Below, piece after piece: positions 1 to 11,938 of a stretch of DNA of 64,000 nt (position 1 is its first letter; each line of letters opens with the position of its first letter). Source of the DNA: Fennellomyces sp. T-0311. Taxonomy: Eukaryota > Mucoromycota > Mucoromycetes > Mucorales > Lichtheimiaceae. The DNA is taken from NCBI GenBank assembly GCA_025266875.1, contig JALLLT010000019.1, positions 62,001 through 126,000 on the forward strand. The letters are read 5' to 3'. A program made the translations under genes and the position numbers. The notes beneath the pieces are model-generated. The model made no database searches, was not told where the DNA came from, and worked only from the letters and a program-made list of their open reading frames with translations.

Positions 1-10
1 AGCAATATAG

Positions 11-1628
11 CGTGGGGACATTGTGGATAACCTCCAAGGCATGTACGATTCGACACTAAACCAGCCAGGTAGAAAAAAATATGACTTGCAACAATATAAT
101 CCCTAAGCGTTATTGTTACAGTGACACCAGTTCGAGACACTTCACAAAACTTTCAAACTCGAAGGTTGTGCGAAAGCTGTGAACGCAACCAAGCACTAAT
201 ATACCAGATCATGAGTGATTACATCCGGGACGAAAGTGTAAGTCCTTTTTTTCTGACACGTGCAATATCGATTATTCATGCAAATACAACAAGGACCCTG
301 ATTACAACTATTATATCCGTACCGCTGACGATTACAAGGCATCACTACATCAAAAATATCCATTATGCGACAATTGTCAAGCCAAGATCGATGAGATTGT
401 TGCCGAACAACGGGCGACTCTACGGCAGCGACGATTCAACGAAAAATTGACTCGAAGCCAGAACACTGTTGCACCAAGAAAACCGTCCAAGCTGCAATAT
501 CGGGTACTAAGCGTCATGTGGATCGGGTTGCATGCAATGACATTGCTGGTCTGTCTCTATGGTACGTTTCTGCTGGCGTTTTTTTCATGAGGGGACCTTT
601 GGCAATAATGATTTTATTTAGCATATTGGTATCCTCCAATCCGACATGGCCATATCAGTCTTTCGGCTAGCGCGAAACGGGCCTGGGGTTCGTTTGCAGC
701 ATCAGTTGCACTATCGACGAGTTATTTGCGTGATGAACGATTCACTTTGTCTCGGTTTGTAAGGGATGCGTTGATGCTGGGAATACAATCGACATGGAAT
801 ATTGCGCAACTGTTGCATCAGGCGACATTGTGCTTTGTCGCACCGGAAGGAGCAGACAGCTGTCAGTGGGATTACTCGAATCACGCCATATTATTTGCGG
901 CCGTGAGTATTTTCTCCTGGCTGTGGATGGACTGGCACCCCAAAGCATCCAAAACATACTTTGAAGAAACACGCGTCAAACGATGGGGAATCTACAAGGT
1001 AAACGCTTGGTCCAACCTGCCAAAAAAGTAGAATGGTTTACTTATTTGTTACTGCTCAGGTTACACAACGTCTTTTATTTTTTGCACGTCTCGGTCTGCT
1101 GGCCACCCTGGACTACGCGAACGATAACACTATCCACCTAGTTATGACGCTTGCGCTTGTAATAATCCCATTGGTAAGCAAGAAACAGTAACGTATAGTA
1201 TAGCATTGGTCTCGTTAACGAATGTATGTGTCTAGCTCCTGGTGGGCTCGGTATTTGCTGTGAAAGTTTCGGGATCAGAATGGCGTTTACGGGATACTGA
1301 CACGATGGATGCATTGCAAGGGCTCAAAAAACGATATGCAGAAATCCAGCGCTTCGCCATGGACAAGGTCGCCAAGATCGGAAAGGAATCTATGGAAGCA
1401 GCTCAATACAATCCTTTGTCCAGGCCCGTAACAGAAGCCGAAGATGATCAAGAACGAAAGGCGCTGGAAAAAGCCAGAGAAGCCATGATCAAAAAGAGAT
1501 CAAAGTTCAATATACCAGTGCCAGCGGCATACACGCAAAATAACGAGAGCGAACCCCAAGAAGTGGATGGCGAAATGGAGGGCATTGTCACGGGGATCCA
1601 CAAAATTGCATTTGACGGTACCATCTAA
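11..1628 (+). CDS. Ima1/NET5-type inner nuclear membrane protein (5' end outside window)
   Basis: Likely an integral inner nuclear membrane protein of the Ima1/Samp1 family, which links heterochromatin or the nuclear envelope to the cytoskeleton. Exons read are 11-68, 122-237, 294-561, 622-998, 1060-1173 and 1236-1628, with GT-AG introns in consistent phase; this gives 442 codons of the C-terminal part. Two CxxC pairs (RRLCESC and PLCDNC) separated by about 50 residues match the second half of the zinc-binding Ima1 N-terminal domain. They are followed by a basic stretch and several hydrophobic segments (around 510-560, 640-960 and 1075-1260), and then a soluble charged tail rich in Lys and Glu. 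The first exon follows an ATAG acceptor at 7-10, so the start codon and first CxxC lie upstream of the window. The family call is from the zinc pattern plus topology. Confidence 0.8.
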
Positions 1629-1851
1629 CATAATATTTCTCTACCAACGTTCCGCCCGGGGAACATGTATCTAAAATTTAAACGCCGATTTGTGAATTCA
1701 TGTCTGTTTCTTATAAAGCAAATGATGTTAATTGATCCCGTAAACCGACGCTCTACGGGACCGATTAACGGATTAATTTTACGCTTTTCTCTACGGATGG
1801 GCCTTAATTTCACGGTTGATTTTTTCCGCTGTGCATGCGCGCAACTTGGAC

Positions 1852-2203
1852 ATGAGCGACTTCGATGCTGGTTTAATGAAAGACAATGTTTGGGATAGAG
1901 CTCAGGTGCTTATTTCTAAGCTTTTCAATAACGAAAGAGTTGATGCTAATGCAACCCGCTGGAACGCTATAAGTGACCTTGTTGACCAAGCTTGCACGAC
2001 TTTGGAACAACAGTGCGCATCATCTGCACCTCTCGCGGCGTGTCAAAACCATTGGACGGCGCGCATTATCTTGCAACGCTGTTGGGATAAAACGAGGACT
2101 ATCTCAGGAACAAGGTAAACGGTAGCGCTTTGTTAATGACATTATGCATGTGCCTTATTATTACTACAGCCAAAAGAGGCGTTGGTTTGCACTGCCCTTG
2201 TAA
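1852..2203 (+). CDS. Hypothetical small protein, two exons
   Basis: I do not recognise this protein. The ATG at 1852 opens 263 nt of coding sequence ending at a GTAAAC donor (2115). A TACTACAG acceptor at 2169 joins in phase to a short second exon ending in TAA at 2201-2203, giving 98 aa. The product is soluble, with helical-looking sequence and four cysteines in the central part, and has no signal peptide. It lies 220 bp downstream of the Ima1-like gene on the same strand. It could be a real small gene or a remnant of a longer repeat-encoded protein, since the following 14 kb is repeat-rich. Only the open frame and splice signals support it. Confidence 0.35.
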
Positions 2204-3803
2204 CAATCGTGTGCGTTGCTGTGAGTCAGACAATGTTACGATAATGGCTTGAAGGTGGAACCGGTTATATGAGAGTATAAATGATGAGGATTCCTGTATC
2301 CAGGAATCCTGCTTTATATATACGTCAGATATTAGGGGGTAATAGCTAAGGCGTCTATAATCTACAATCTACGAATTCCATCTAAGCTATACGTAATCTT
2401 AATATCCTTATCCAACCATGCGCCATATGAGTTGCCGCATGCTACGTCTATCAATACTGTATATGGATACTGCATGGCGATCAACCGGGTTGCAGGTTGG
2501 ATAACGTCTGTAATGGACACACCACTACAGCTCTTGATGTGGGCACCACCGCTCCGAACCAACAATATGAGCAGGCATGTACAAGGGAGGCCCTACCGAG
2601 CAGCAGGAGCGTCGATCCAACCAACGAACCTTCTTCAGCTGCAGGTCAGACAAATCATGATTTACTATTAACGGTACCTAATAATGACATAAATAATCCT
2701 TCTTCAGCTTTATATCAAGTACGCCACCATGGTCAATTGTCGCATCCTGCAGACGAGGGCTATCAAGAGCAAGCAGCAGGTGCAGTATCAACCAATGCTT
2801 ATGATCCGCCAATGCCGTAGGTATTTGAATGGCTAGACGGGCGACTGTTTTTCGTCCGTCTTGCACCTTCCTTTTTTTGGTCCTTAGCCACCCAAAAACA
2901 AGCTCTGTATAAGCACTACTATAAAATTTTCCGTCATTGCCTTTCCGTCGCAAGATTTTCCGTTGCTGCCTAACGTGAATACTTTTCCGTCTGCTAGTAT
3001 ATATTCTAGTCTTCCGTGTAACTGCGAATGTTTTGCTTATTTCGTTTCTTTAATAACTTCGCATTAATTTGTATAGAGCTTAGATGTAGGAATCATGCCA
3101 ATTATTTTACTTAAAAAATGATAATTAGCCTCGAGGAAGTAAGACGCTTTGTGTTGCTCCATTCAGGAAACATACTACGGTGACTCTTTGGGAGAAGTGT
3201 GCTGTGGTTTGGTAATCAGTACAGCGCGTCTCCCCGATAGTCATGATTTTATCTTCTTATATTCTGCGAGTAGAGTGCTTTTCAGCTAAAAATTCCTGTT
3301 GTTAAGTATTTTGCTACTGGGAACCCGAATTTAATAACCTATTATGTAGGTAATAGAAGAAGCGGTAGTAGTTAAGCAGGACTTGGCAGTTATAGTATGA
3401 AGCTCGTGTTATCATACGTGATAAGGCGGGCAATACATAAAGTATCTTTATTTACGAATAAATATCCGCTAAATCAACACTTAAACAGCTGAGAAGGCTC
3501 AAATGCCATGCCGTGTCGTCAGGATCCTACTTCCAATGATCGATAACTTGCTTATCATGCAGCTGTTGCCGCGATGCGGTGGGTGGGGCTGTGTTCTGAA
3601 TGAATGTACGTAGTCGCATCAGCATTTATTTACGGCAAGGTGTCCGTTTTTGTTGTGGTATATCATCGGGTGCTCCCGTTTCGCTTGAAACCCTTTGATC
3701 AATAAACCAGTTTTATCAATGAATCACGGGATTCATTTTACCCATAGCCAGGTATAAATATGCAGCTTAGCCAAAGCACCTTTGCTCCTTGGACTTTTTC
3801 GTA
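2204..3803. other. Gene-poor stretch with unplaced open frames
   Basis: No recognisable gene. A perfect 10-bp inverted repeat with a 4-nt loop sits at 2287-2310 and is followed by an AT-rich run. A plus-strand open frame at about 2473-2820 is rich in Asn, Gln, Ser and Pro with no clear start or family. A minus-strand frame at 2678-2953 overlaps it. The remainder up to 3803 is stop-rich. Confidence 0.5.
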
Positions 3804-3975
3804 CAGTGGTCGCTTTATATAACGATACGATGGTGCAGCCTAAACTTTATCGTTATATCGAAATATCGTTATATAAAATGGGATTTGGCAGAGATTACCG
3901 TTTTGGTGCATCGAGAATTGTATCGTTATATCGAATTATCGTTATACAAAATATCGCTATATAAAGCGGCCACTG
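3804..3975. mobile_element. 172-bp MITE, Tc1/mariner-like, copy 1
   Basis: This non-coding element starts with CAGTGG and ends with CCACTG, and is flanked by a TA on each side (3802-3803 and 3976-3977), as expected for TA target duplication by the Tc1/mariner superfamily. The outer ~24 bp form a near-perfect terminal inverted repeat (CAGTGG.CGCTTTATATA). The interior carries several palindromic copies of TATCGTTATAT, so the whole element could fold into a hairpin. A second copy of exactly the same length lies inverted at 14090-14261. My hand alignment gives about 12 substitutions and no indels between them. It encodes nothing and would need a transposase supplied elsewhere. Confidence 0.88.
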
Positions 3976-3977
3976 TA

Positions 3978-6900
3978 ACAATGAGCTGTATGTATTTTAT
4001 GTCAATTCTAGAGTATATCAATCTTATATGTAACGTTTGTAGTGACGAAAACGTCCACAATAGTTTTCAAAGTTCCTTGGCACACATAGTAAGTCGCGGT
4101 TGGGCAATAATACACGGTGTTGTATTGCTGACGACAGTTGTACTTTCAGTTTTGTTTTATCAAGTATCTTTCCTTCACCGTTGCTGTCCTGGTAGTAGGG
4201 CAACGTAACAACCTAAAAAGCGCTGTGTCTTGCCATGGTACAGGTAGCAACATCGTCGGCGATTGTGGTTGGTGTGGCCTTCGGGTAGAAGCATCAACCA
4301 TTCTTACTAGGTAGGTGACTTTAACGAAGCTTTGGAGAGTATGATACTTATTGAAGAACATTTTTCCGCTGTATTGCAACGCTACTATGCTATATCTGAT
4401 CATTTTTTCCATTTGCTTATGGTAAGTTGGTATACAGTATACTTTTTGATTTTCTGTTACTGGAATCAGATATTACTAGCGCTTAAATGGATAGGATTGA
4501 TTGGATATGTAGTAGCGTTGATTCAGCGGAGATTTGTTCATAAATGAAGATACATAGTGCGGTTAACCATTCGTAATAGTTATTTCGGAAAGATCAACTT
4601 ATCAGCAGAAGCGCGTTACTAGTAATAGCCCTAAAACGAGAAGGTCCACCAAACAGAGAAGTACTAGTGGCGGCGTAGTAACGAGTGGTGCTACGCGCAG
4701 AACGGAAGGCGACGTTAATGGTAGCAATGGAGCACAGTGCGGTGATAACTCGGATGATGATGATGAGCGGCCCTTGAAGCGAAAGAGTGATAACAAGCCC
4801 ATCTGACTGATCCGCCTTGAATGGTAGAGAAATGGGCAAACGGCGTTCAATGGTGTGACATTGAGACGAAGAGAACAGTTGGAAGGCGGCTGTGGCACTA
4901 TTTTACTGGGAGTCGAATTATTCTCAGCATGCACACGGCGAGACAAGGAGGCAACGAACGTTTCACTTTTGCGCGACATTCGCTGCGTGTAAGCCAAAAA
5001 AGTAAAGTTGCTCTGGTTGCTCCAAGCAATGAACGCGCACGATGTGAAGAATGGGTGTAGATGGAAGGAACCAAAGTCAACAGTCCAGCAGGTTACAGAT
5101 CCACGTACGTGGCCTACCAACATTCTGATAGGCTTTGTTACGATAGCAACACTGCCTGGCTGAAGGGTTGGTCGGGTTGCTTATGTAATTTATCGTGAGG
5201 GTCCGCTGCCAACAAGAAGTGCGGGTCAATGGTCGCTCAGAACTGACAAAAAAAGAGCCGAGGAACACGCAGTAGCTCCTCAGCACGATTTAAAAAAGAT
5301 TTGGCTATAACATCGGCATTCTCTGACCAAAGGTCTCTTGATGGCGAACATTGTTGTCGTAATGAATGTACGGCGATCGAGATCAAAGTTGTTTGTTGGA
5401 AAAACGGTGCGGTGGAAGAAGTGCACACCCCTTTGGAATCAAATTCGTCCGCCGCCATGCACAGCAGCAATGGCCCACGGCCCAGAAAAACGACTATATA
5501 TATGAAAAAATCAATTTGCTTGCTTTTGGGGTCATTCAACGCGGAAAAGTCGGTTTTCCGATAGTAAAGATGTCCGTTCTGAAAACTGATCGGTAGGTAT
5601 TGCGTTATTCGTCGTCGCACTTCCTGAAATGGGACCAAACCCACAAATCGCAGTTAATACAGGGATAATCGGTTCAGCCGGCGTGGACAAAGAGAGGTCT
5701 GTGCACTGTACGTCGTCAAGCGGACTTGTCGGTATGGCAGTAGTGTGGATCAGTAACGAAGACCAGCAAAAAAAAAAAGCTACCTTTCAAGCCATACAGT
5801 GCCTTTATTTCTCTTGAACACCGTTTGCTGCGGCCATAACCTGTTGCTGAGGCTGTAAAACGTCATAGCCTGGGTGACTGTTGCTACATGTGAAAAAAGG
5901 GAGACTGCTCGCTTTCAAAAAGGTATAAAAGGAGGTCAGAATCGGCAGCTTTTTTCTTTCTTTTCACAATAATCCCAAGAGAAAGTTATGCTCGAGGGAA
6001 ACCACCAGGGTTTGCAGTAGCGAGATGGCACAGACAGATGAAGGGATAAACTTCCCCTTGCTCTTTGTTTGGTTGTGCTTCATTACTGTTCAAATCTAAA
6101 AATACCGAAGCTGTTTTGGTGGCTGCTGGTCTTCCTTTGGACGGTCTGTCCTCTTTGGAGACTTGATCAACCTCCATGGAGACTTGCTACTCTTCTGGGG
6201 ACTGTAGCCTTCCTTGTGGAAGAAGCTGCTTCGGGGGATTATGGGAATTGGTGGCCCACGTATCCAATCAAACAAGAGAACGAAAAAAACTTAATGGTCT
6301 TCTGAAGGCCTTTTAATCGGCTTGTTATTCAAGTGACCCGCTCCTGTTGGTGACTGTCACTCAGGGTCTCGATTCAATAAAGTCATTGCTTTTTTCCCAC
6401 ATGATCTACGCGCTTACTACTTGATCGACGCGTTGTTTTTGCCACTTGCTACTTACATTGGTGCGATTTTCCCCTAATAAAGTACAGTCAGTGTCCGTTC
6501 CAGCCCTGACCAATCAAGTCTTTTTTTTTTGTGTGTCGACTGTTTCTTTCACATGCCGTCATGACAAGCGAATCCAGGAAATATGTTTGATCCAATCGTG
6601 GCGTTCGGTTTATGATGCTTTTCGAGTGAGATCTCGTGAACTATGTGAAGCTCGCTCGTAATGAGCACACTGGAAGGCCTGGTTAAAGCGACTTTCTCTG
6701 GCGTTCTCCATGTTTGATCGCGCCCGGTAACAAAATGTCAGCTACTCTTGCCAAACCATATGAAACGGACCTTTGCTCTTTTTGACTGGATATAGACCGA
6801 AGCGGGTGAGGTGATGGCTCGATGAAGACATGCATGATTGCTCGTTGGAACAACAAACACCGGCGTATCCTGTGCCAAGAATGAAGTTGGAACAGGTTAT

Positions 6901-8595
6901 ACGTAGCACGGAGCGCGGGTCACTCTTATCCCCCTAAAAAAAGAACTCTGGACCATGCGACAGAACAATCAGACCCAAGCAAAACGCCCGTTTTCATTTT
7001 GCCTCGGCGCCGTCGCCACACTAATCAATGTAGTAGAGCATGACTGATACTTTGAATGGCGTTTGGATGTCTCCATGGAGACAGACGCATGCTTGAAGAC
7101 CCTCTTCTTATCAATTTGAGCTTTTTACGCAATGGTTTGCTGGCACGGTGTTATGTTCAAGTTACATAGATCGGTGTACTACTGGCGGACTGGCACAAGC
7201 TGCGCGTGGGTTATGACCTGGGTATCCACGTAGTTGAAGGGTATGAGGGTGGTTGTCATTACCGAAGCAGCTTCACACGTTCAGCAAACTGATCCTGTGC
7301 AATCTCATTGGATGCTCTTATGTCCAAGTACATGTCAAACGAAGGCTACACCGCACAAGACTGTACTTTTCCGGCACACGTCATTCGGCCATAAAGGTGC
7401 TATAAAAGGCTTGTTGGTGGAACTGGGAATTGGCACCAAGGTGATGAAGGTCCGTAAGCTCTATGCAGATACGCTTTTGATCTGACTCAATTAGTATATC
7501 TTTGCTCAAAGAAAACACACGGTCGTGTTCGTTCTGGCATGAAGTTGCGAACAATTGTGTATGCATATATACAAGCGCGTAAATTGCGGCAGTTTGATCT
7601 TAGTCTCCTTCTCGGATGCTTGACTTTTATGCCTTGGATATCCTGACGCTTTCCGTCGTTCATATATTGTATGGTCAATAGATTATCAGGGCTTCCGTTC
7701 GAGCTCAATATTAAGTAAAGCAACTGTCACCCGATGGTTTACCAGGATGTGTACAGAAATGTAATGCCATCTTTTGCCACGTAAAACCACGAAATCTGTG
7801 AGCCACCAGCATGTGTATATCAGCCTTCAGAAATTCTTTTTTCTCTTCGAATAATGTGGGTTTATATGTCTTATACCGCATGCCAAACCGGTAGAGGGAG
7901 TTCAACATGGTGGACAGCATCAGCTCGTGATTGGTGGATTTAAATATCTATGTGCGCAAACGTGTTGGTACACATACTGGTTGCTGCTTTCAATTATGCG
8001 CTTGCCTCTTCCATTATCCCTAACTTGGTACTTTCAGTTCTGTCCTAAAAAAAAAGGAAGTACGGTTAGATCGTATAGATTGATTAGCTTACTTGTGCAC
8101 AGGTATCTTCTTAAATACGCACGGTTATTACGCGAAACGCATCTCAAGAACAGGTATGTGGTTGTAGATCGGAAATTACTGTACCTGTGTCGATAAGCAA
8201 ACAAAGGTAAGTGATAGTGACGATGACGTCTATATTTCGCTCCGTAGCACCATCAAAGCCGATGTTTATTTGTTTCAAAAAGCTGCCCAACCGTCCATTT
8301 TTCTTTTGTATTGGTATCCCCCGAAAAACATTATCATCACGTACCAGTGGGAATAATGGATCGCGTTCTACGCTATCCGATCGTTCAGATGATTCCTTGC
8401 AGCAACACCGACATTCCAAGGCCACCGTTCCGTGACATTACGCCAAACTGTTTGTAGCACAAGTCCAAGTGTGTCTTTCATCGACACATCCGGAACTGCT
8501 GCGATCACCCGGACAGTAAAACCGCCCAACATGCCTATGCCCAACATGCCTATGTACCAATCACTGCACCTGTTCACCTCCCCATCGCCCATCAC
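3978..8595. other. Gene-poor stretch, probably decayed repeats
   Basis: No convincing gene. There are scattered short open frames on both strands with no family resemblance I can name. A TATAAAA box at 5934-5940 is followed by a pyrimidine-rich leader but no clear coding exon. A 15-bp direct tandem duplication lies at 8525-8554. Many isolated poly-T and poly-A runs occur. The pattern fits old transposon debris, but no specific element can be identified. Confidence 0.45.
4567..4806 (+). pseudogene. Possible C-terminal exon fragment, Ser/Lys-rich
   Basis: A plus-strand frame open from 4567 to a TGA at 4804-4806 (79 codons) has no ATG. It encodes a Ser/Thr/Lys-rich sequence ending in an acidic run followed by a basic cluster (DDDDERPLKRK), which looks like a nuclear-protein tail. 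No partner exon could be joined with confidence. It may be the surviving last exon of a decayed transposon gene or an unresolved host gene. Confidence 0.25.
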
Positions 8596-10395
8596 TTGAC
8601 ACCTTTACTGCCTCAACCACCCCGTCTCAACCACCTATTACATCACTGCATCTATTGCTCCCTTTTGTACACTAATTTATCCCCTATCCACTGCTAAGAA
8701 CTACCTATAAAGCTAGCAGCCGAGGAAAGTTCTTTTCAAATTTACCGTCCTCACACCGGCTCTTTGGCCAATTCTTCCCAAAGTCGACCTATTTTTTGTT
8801 ATATCTCGGCCCAAATTATGCTAGCGCCACAAACTAACCCGTCCCATATATCACTTCTATCTCTTGCCTGGGACTACCCGTTAAAAGAAACAAAAATAGC
8901 TCACCATGTTAATCAATTTTTTGTATCCCGGAAAAGATGATAATCAAAGTCCTCTAATAACCTTTGCGCTTATCGCTCGTTTAACTATCTATTATTATCA
9001 TTACGTCCGTCGTAAAATCCTCTGCAAAAATTCCAATACATCAAGCATATCCAGTTGCTGATTAAACCAGTAATTGTTTTCAAAGATACCTAGTTGATAT
9101 CGCTGCCAGTTCCAAACGGAGAAAATAAAACGTCAATATTTCTGCTTCGAGCCTACTTTACACAATTCTTTAGAGGTCAATTTACTTATGGATTACATTC
9201 ATCGATATGGACAGACCTTTGAATCGCTGGGATTGGCTCGGAAATATCTCTAATATTAAACTTTCCGAGCTTATTCTCGCCAGTTATATAAGGAAGGTCG
9301 CCGAATTAGACTTTCTACCTATTTTCCAAACTCGTTACTACTAGTTTTATTTATTAACCATCACTTTATACTAAATTATCTATAAAGTGTGGTTGCGGCG
9401 GATATATACGTACTTCCTACATAGCTTTTTATATAGGCACTGGATTGGCTAGCTTAAAGACCCATTGGAAGCGCCTTTTCGTGCTCTGCAAATAATTATA
9501 GTAAACCAAGTAAATCTAAGCGCTAGATGAGACATTATCAGGTGAGGTGCGGATTAAAAATGATTTTATCAAGTTATCCAGCGATTAGATTTCCATGATG
9601 TACAGAGGCGAGTGATGGAGAAAGCAAAACCGCGTTCAGATGTTGTGGTAGCCAGTGGAATCCGAAGCTAGGTAAATCGTTTTCCTAAAAGTAACATAAT
9701 ATAGTATAACCGTATTTGCGGGCCATCGAGTAATTGGATTACATTGGTGCAAGAGAGCGAATTGTAGATGACACAAAAGAGATAATCAATAGCTTTTATA
9801 GATAGCCGAACCACCAACTGGGTGAGAAGCTATCCTAGAAAGTATGAAAACATCGGCGATAACTGCATTTTCTAGCAAATTCAGCGCTTAAGGCTATAGG
9901 ATTAGCGAGTAAACAAAGCAATAACATGGGTAGAAAATACGCAGAAAGCCAAATCAGAGAACCTTCCAGGCATAACGGACGAGATTAAGGCCGATACGTG
10001 AATTCTCATACTTTTCCCAAGTCAACTACAGCAATCTCGACGTATATTCAGACTGATAAACGCTATCTATCAATATATTAGCCACCACAAAATTGTGTAA
10101 AGTGGAACCTGAGGCAAGTACGTTCACTTTTTGCGTTCATCGTTCCGTGTCAGCAGTAGGACCTGCGAGAGATCCTTCAGCACGGTTACTATATCAACCA
10201 ACGACTATATTCCCTTGATGTATCACTATGTTTTGTAGAGAAAGTCAAGGTGCATGCGTCCAGTGATGATTGTCGCGTGTCAAAGTGGCGGCGAAAAAGA
10301 AATTTTACATACAAAAGAAGCGATTTTTGACCTTTGAACGAGATTTGTAGCATACTTGTTATATGTAAAAACAAGCGTAAACCTTTTCCGTAGGT
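8596..10395. other. Stop-rich decayed region, possible LINE relic
   Basis: No open frame of 60 codons or more exists on either strand between 8596 and 10188, in contrast to the rest of the window. Around 9650-9990 one plus frame, broken by several stops, reads like the end of a LINE reverse transcriptase (a D-containing motif, then a Trp-containing stretch, then a Lys-Ser-Glu). This is a weak visual impression only. Confidence 0.3.
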
Positions 10396-10596
10396 GGTCC
10401 AAATCGTACGATTTACGGAATAGGTGATTTTATGTTGATAGCATTATTTATGGCCGAGCAACAAGTAAAAGCAGATCAGCTACTGCTAAAGCAGAATAAG
10501 TTTTACAAAGAATTATCTATGCTCGACAATTGGTACAGTTTGGCAGTTCCATCCGAAGAAGAATCGCAATCAAGTAAGAGAGAGGAATTAGCATAG
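10396..10596 (+). pseudogene. Orphan C-terminal exon, glutamine/charged-rich
   Basis: A frame opens directly after a CCGTAG acceptor at 10390-10395 and runs to a TAG at 10594-10596. It encodes a protein-like segment with an internal ATG at 10432 (54 aa from there): hydrophobic start, then Gln/Lys-rich helix-like sequence, then an acidic Ser-rich tail. I do not recognise it. The 49-bp tandem repeats begin 9 bp after its stop. It may be the last exon of a decayed gene whose upstream exons lie in the stop-rich region to its left. Confidence 0.3.
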
Positions 10597-10605
10597 CGAC
10601 TGCAC

Positions 10606-10723
10606 GTCATCCAGCGTAAAGAAGAAAAAAGCCAGACGATAGCACCATTTACTTGTCATCCAGCGTAAAGAAAAAGGAAACCAGATGATAGCACCATTTA
10701 CTTGTCATCCAGCGTAAAGAAGA
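10606..10723. repeat. 49-bp direct tandem repeat, about 2.4 copies
   Basis: The units start at 10606, 10655 and 10704, each beginning GTCATCCAGCGTAAAGAA. Units 1 and 2 are full length and differ at a handful of bases. Unit 3 is truncated after about 20 bp. The array lies between two orphan exon-like frames. Confidence 0.9.
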
Positions 10724-11201
10724 ATCTCCGTGTTTTCCTCCATGGTACGGACAATGCGGCTGAAAGAATCAAATGGTCCATTAACTAGAGATTGGTGAGT
10801 TAACTGCGGAATACGTAATTCTGGCATCCTTACCTCGGATTTAGGCATTGAACCAACAGCAAATGGAGGCTTGTCATGAGTAGTGTACTATGAGTCACTA
10901 AAGACAAACAGAGCTTTTTTGTTAAAGAACTATTGAATTGCGTCTGAATGTAGGATCTTGAATGCTCTTACCTGATCCTTTTCTTAATTAATGCACAGTT
11001 ATTTTACTTGTGTAATTTTGGAGGTAAATAGCAAATGGAACACGTTATATTGGACGTGGTACGGTATCAGAAAGTCTGGAATTTTTGGGTACGTCTATTT
11101 ACACCCAGCCCCCTATGCAAACTAGGACAAAAGCAGTCCTGACTGGTCAATTTTTCTTGTTGCCGTAGCTGTCCCGTTTTTTATACTTCTTTTTTTTTTA
11201 G

Positions 11202-11516
11202 CGAGACCAGATGCGTTTACTTTTCGAAAGCGCGGAGAATGTCAAGACCGCGATCCACGACTTTTTAACGATAACTGAAGCTCGAGATTGGGACACGGTC
11301 CATTTGATTGAAAGTCTGTTGAAGCAATATGCAGTTTCGCGCATTGATGTAGACATTGGAATCGTGAAAGCGGCATATGAGGAAGTCCTGGAGAGGTTCA
11401 CAAGGAGGGCTGACCTACCTGCGAAAGCAACTGAAGCAAGACGACGTATCATAGCTATCAAGCAAATTATGGACAATCCCATTGTTCGAAAGCTGTTTTC
11501 GGAACAACTCTGCGAG
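11202..11516 (+). CDS. Hypothetical protein exon, family unknown
   Basis: An open frame begins after a poly-T tract and TTTAG acceptor (ending 11201), with an ATG at 11211. It encodes about 100 residues of helical, charged sequence rich in Glu, Arg and Ala. I do not recognise the family. The frame stays open into the C-rich tandem repeat to 11648, but that tail is low-complexity and probably not coding or not original. Upstream exons could not be placed. It may be part of the same decayed gene as the orphan exon at 10396. Confidence 0.3.
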
Positions 11517-11666
11517 GGAAAGGCTAAATGCACCCCCCTCTCGTGCACCTCACCCAGCACTTGTGACGTAGACAGTCGATTTCTAGCTAAGGGAACGGCT
11601 AAATGCACCCTCCCTCTGGGCACCCCCCCTCTATCACTTGTGACGTAGACAATCAATTTTCAGTTT
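11516..11666. repeat. 75-bp C-rich tandem duplication
   Basis: Two units start at 11516 and 11591. Each contains GGCTAAATGCACCC, a C-rich stretch and CACTTGTGACGTAGACA. A partial third C-rich unit follows to about 11690. GTGACGTAG contains a CRE-like core, but no gene relation is clear. Confidence 0.75.
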
Positions 11667-11785
11667 GAAGTGCACCCCCCCCCCTTCACTCTCGACATCA
11701 TCAACAGAGATTTGACATTCATTGCAAATCAGCCCTTGCAAATTCACTGAAAAAAAGTACTCGTGTTATTGATGCCGATTAAATA

Positions 11786-11862
11786 AATAACAAGCATATA
11801 CAGCATGCTGCTTAATCAGAGCTCACTTTACTAACTCGTGTAACAAGTTGTAACATAACCTT
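11786..11862 (+). repeat. MULE left terminal inverted repeat (77 bp)
   Basis: It is identical to the reverse complement of 15163-15239 over 77 bp. It begins AATAACAAGCATATAC and ends CATAACCTT. The transposase stop codon lies only 77 bp inside it. Confidence 0.95.
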
Positions 11863-11938
11863 TACCGAACTTGAGATTGCCATGAACAATTACGAGCAAA
11901 CCGATCATATTATATTGGATATATAAAGATATAAGAAA

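Noticed and set aside
4602..5123. 173-codon minus-strand frame
   Set aside because: Ser/Leu/Thr-rich sequence that is the antisense of a plus-strand Ser/Lys-rich frame. No start context or domain.
5934..6180. TATA box at 5934 followed by a gene
   Set aside because: The ATG near 5988 opens only a few codons, and no splice solution extending it was convincing.
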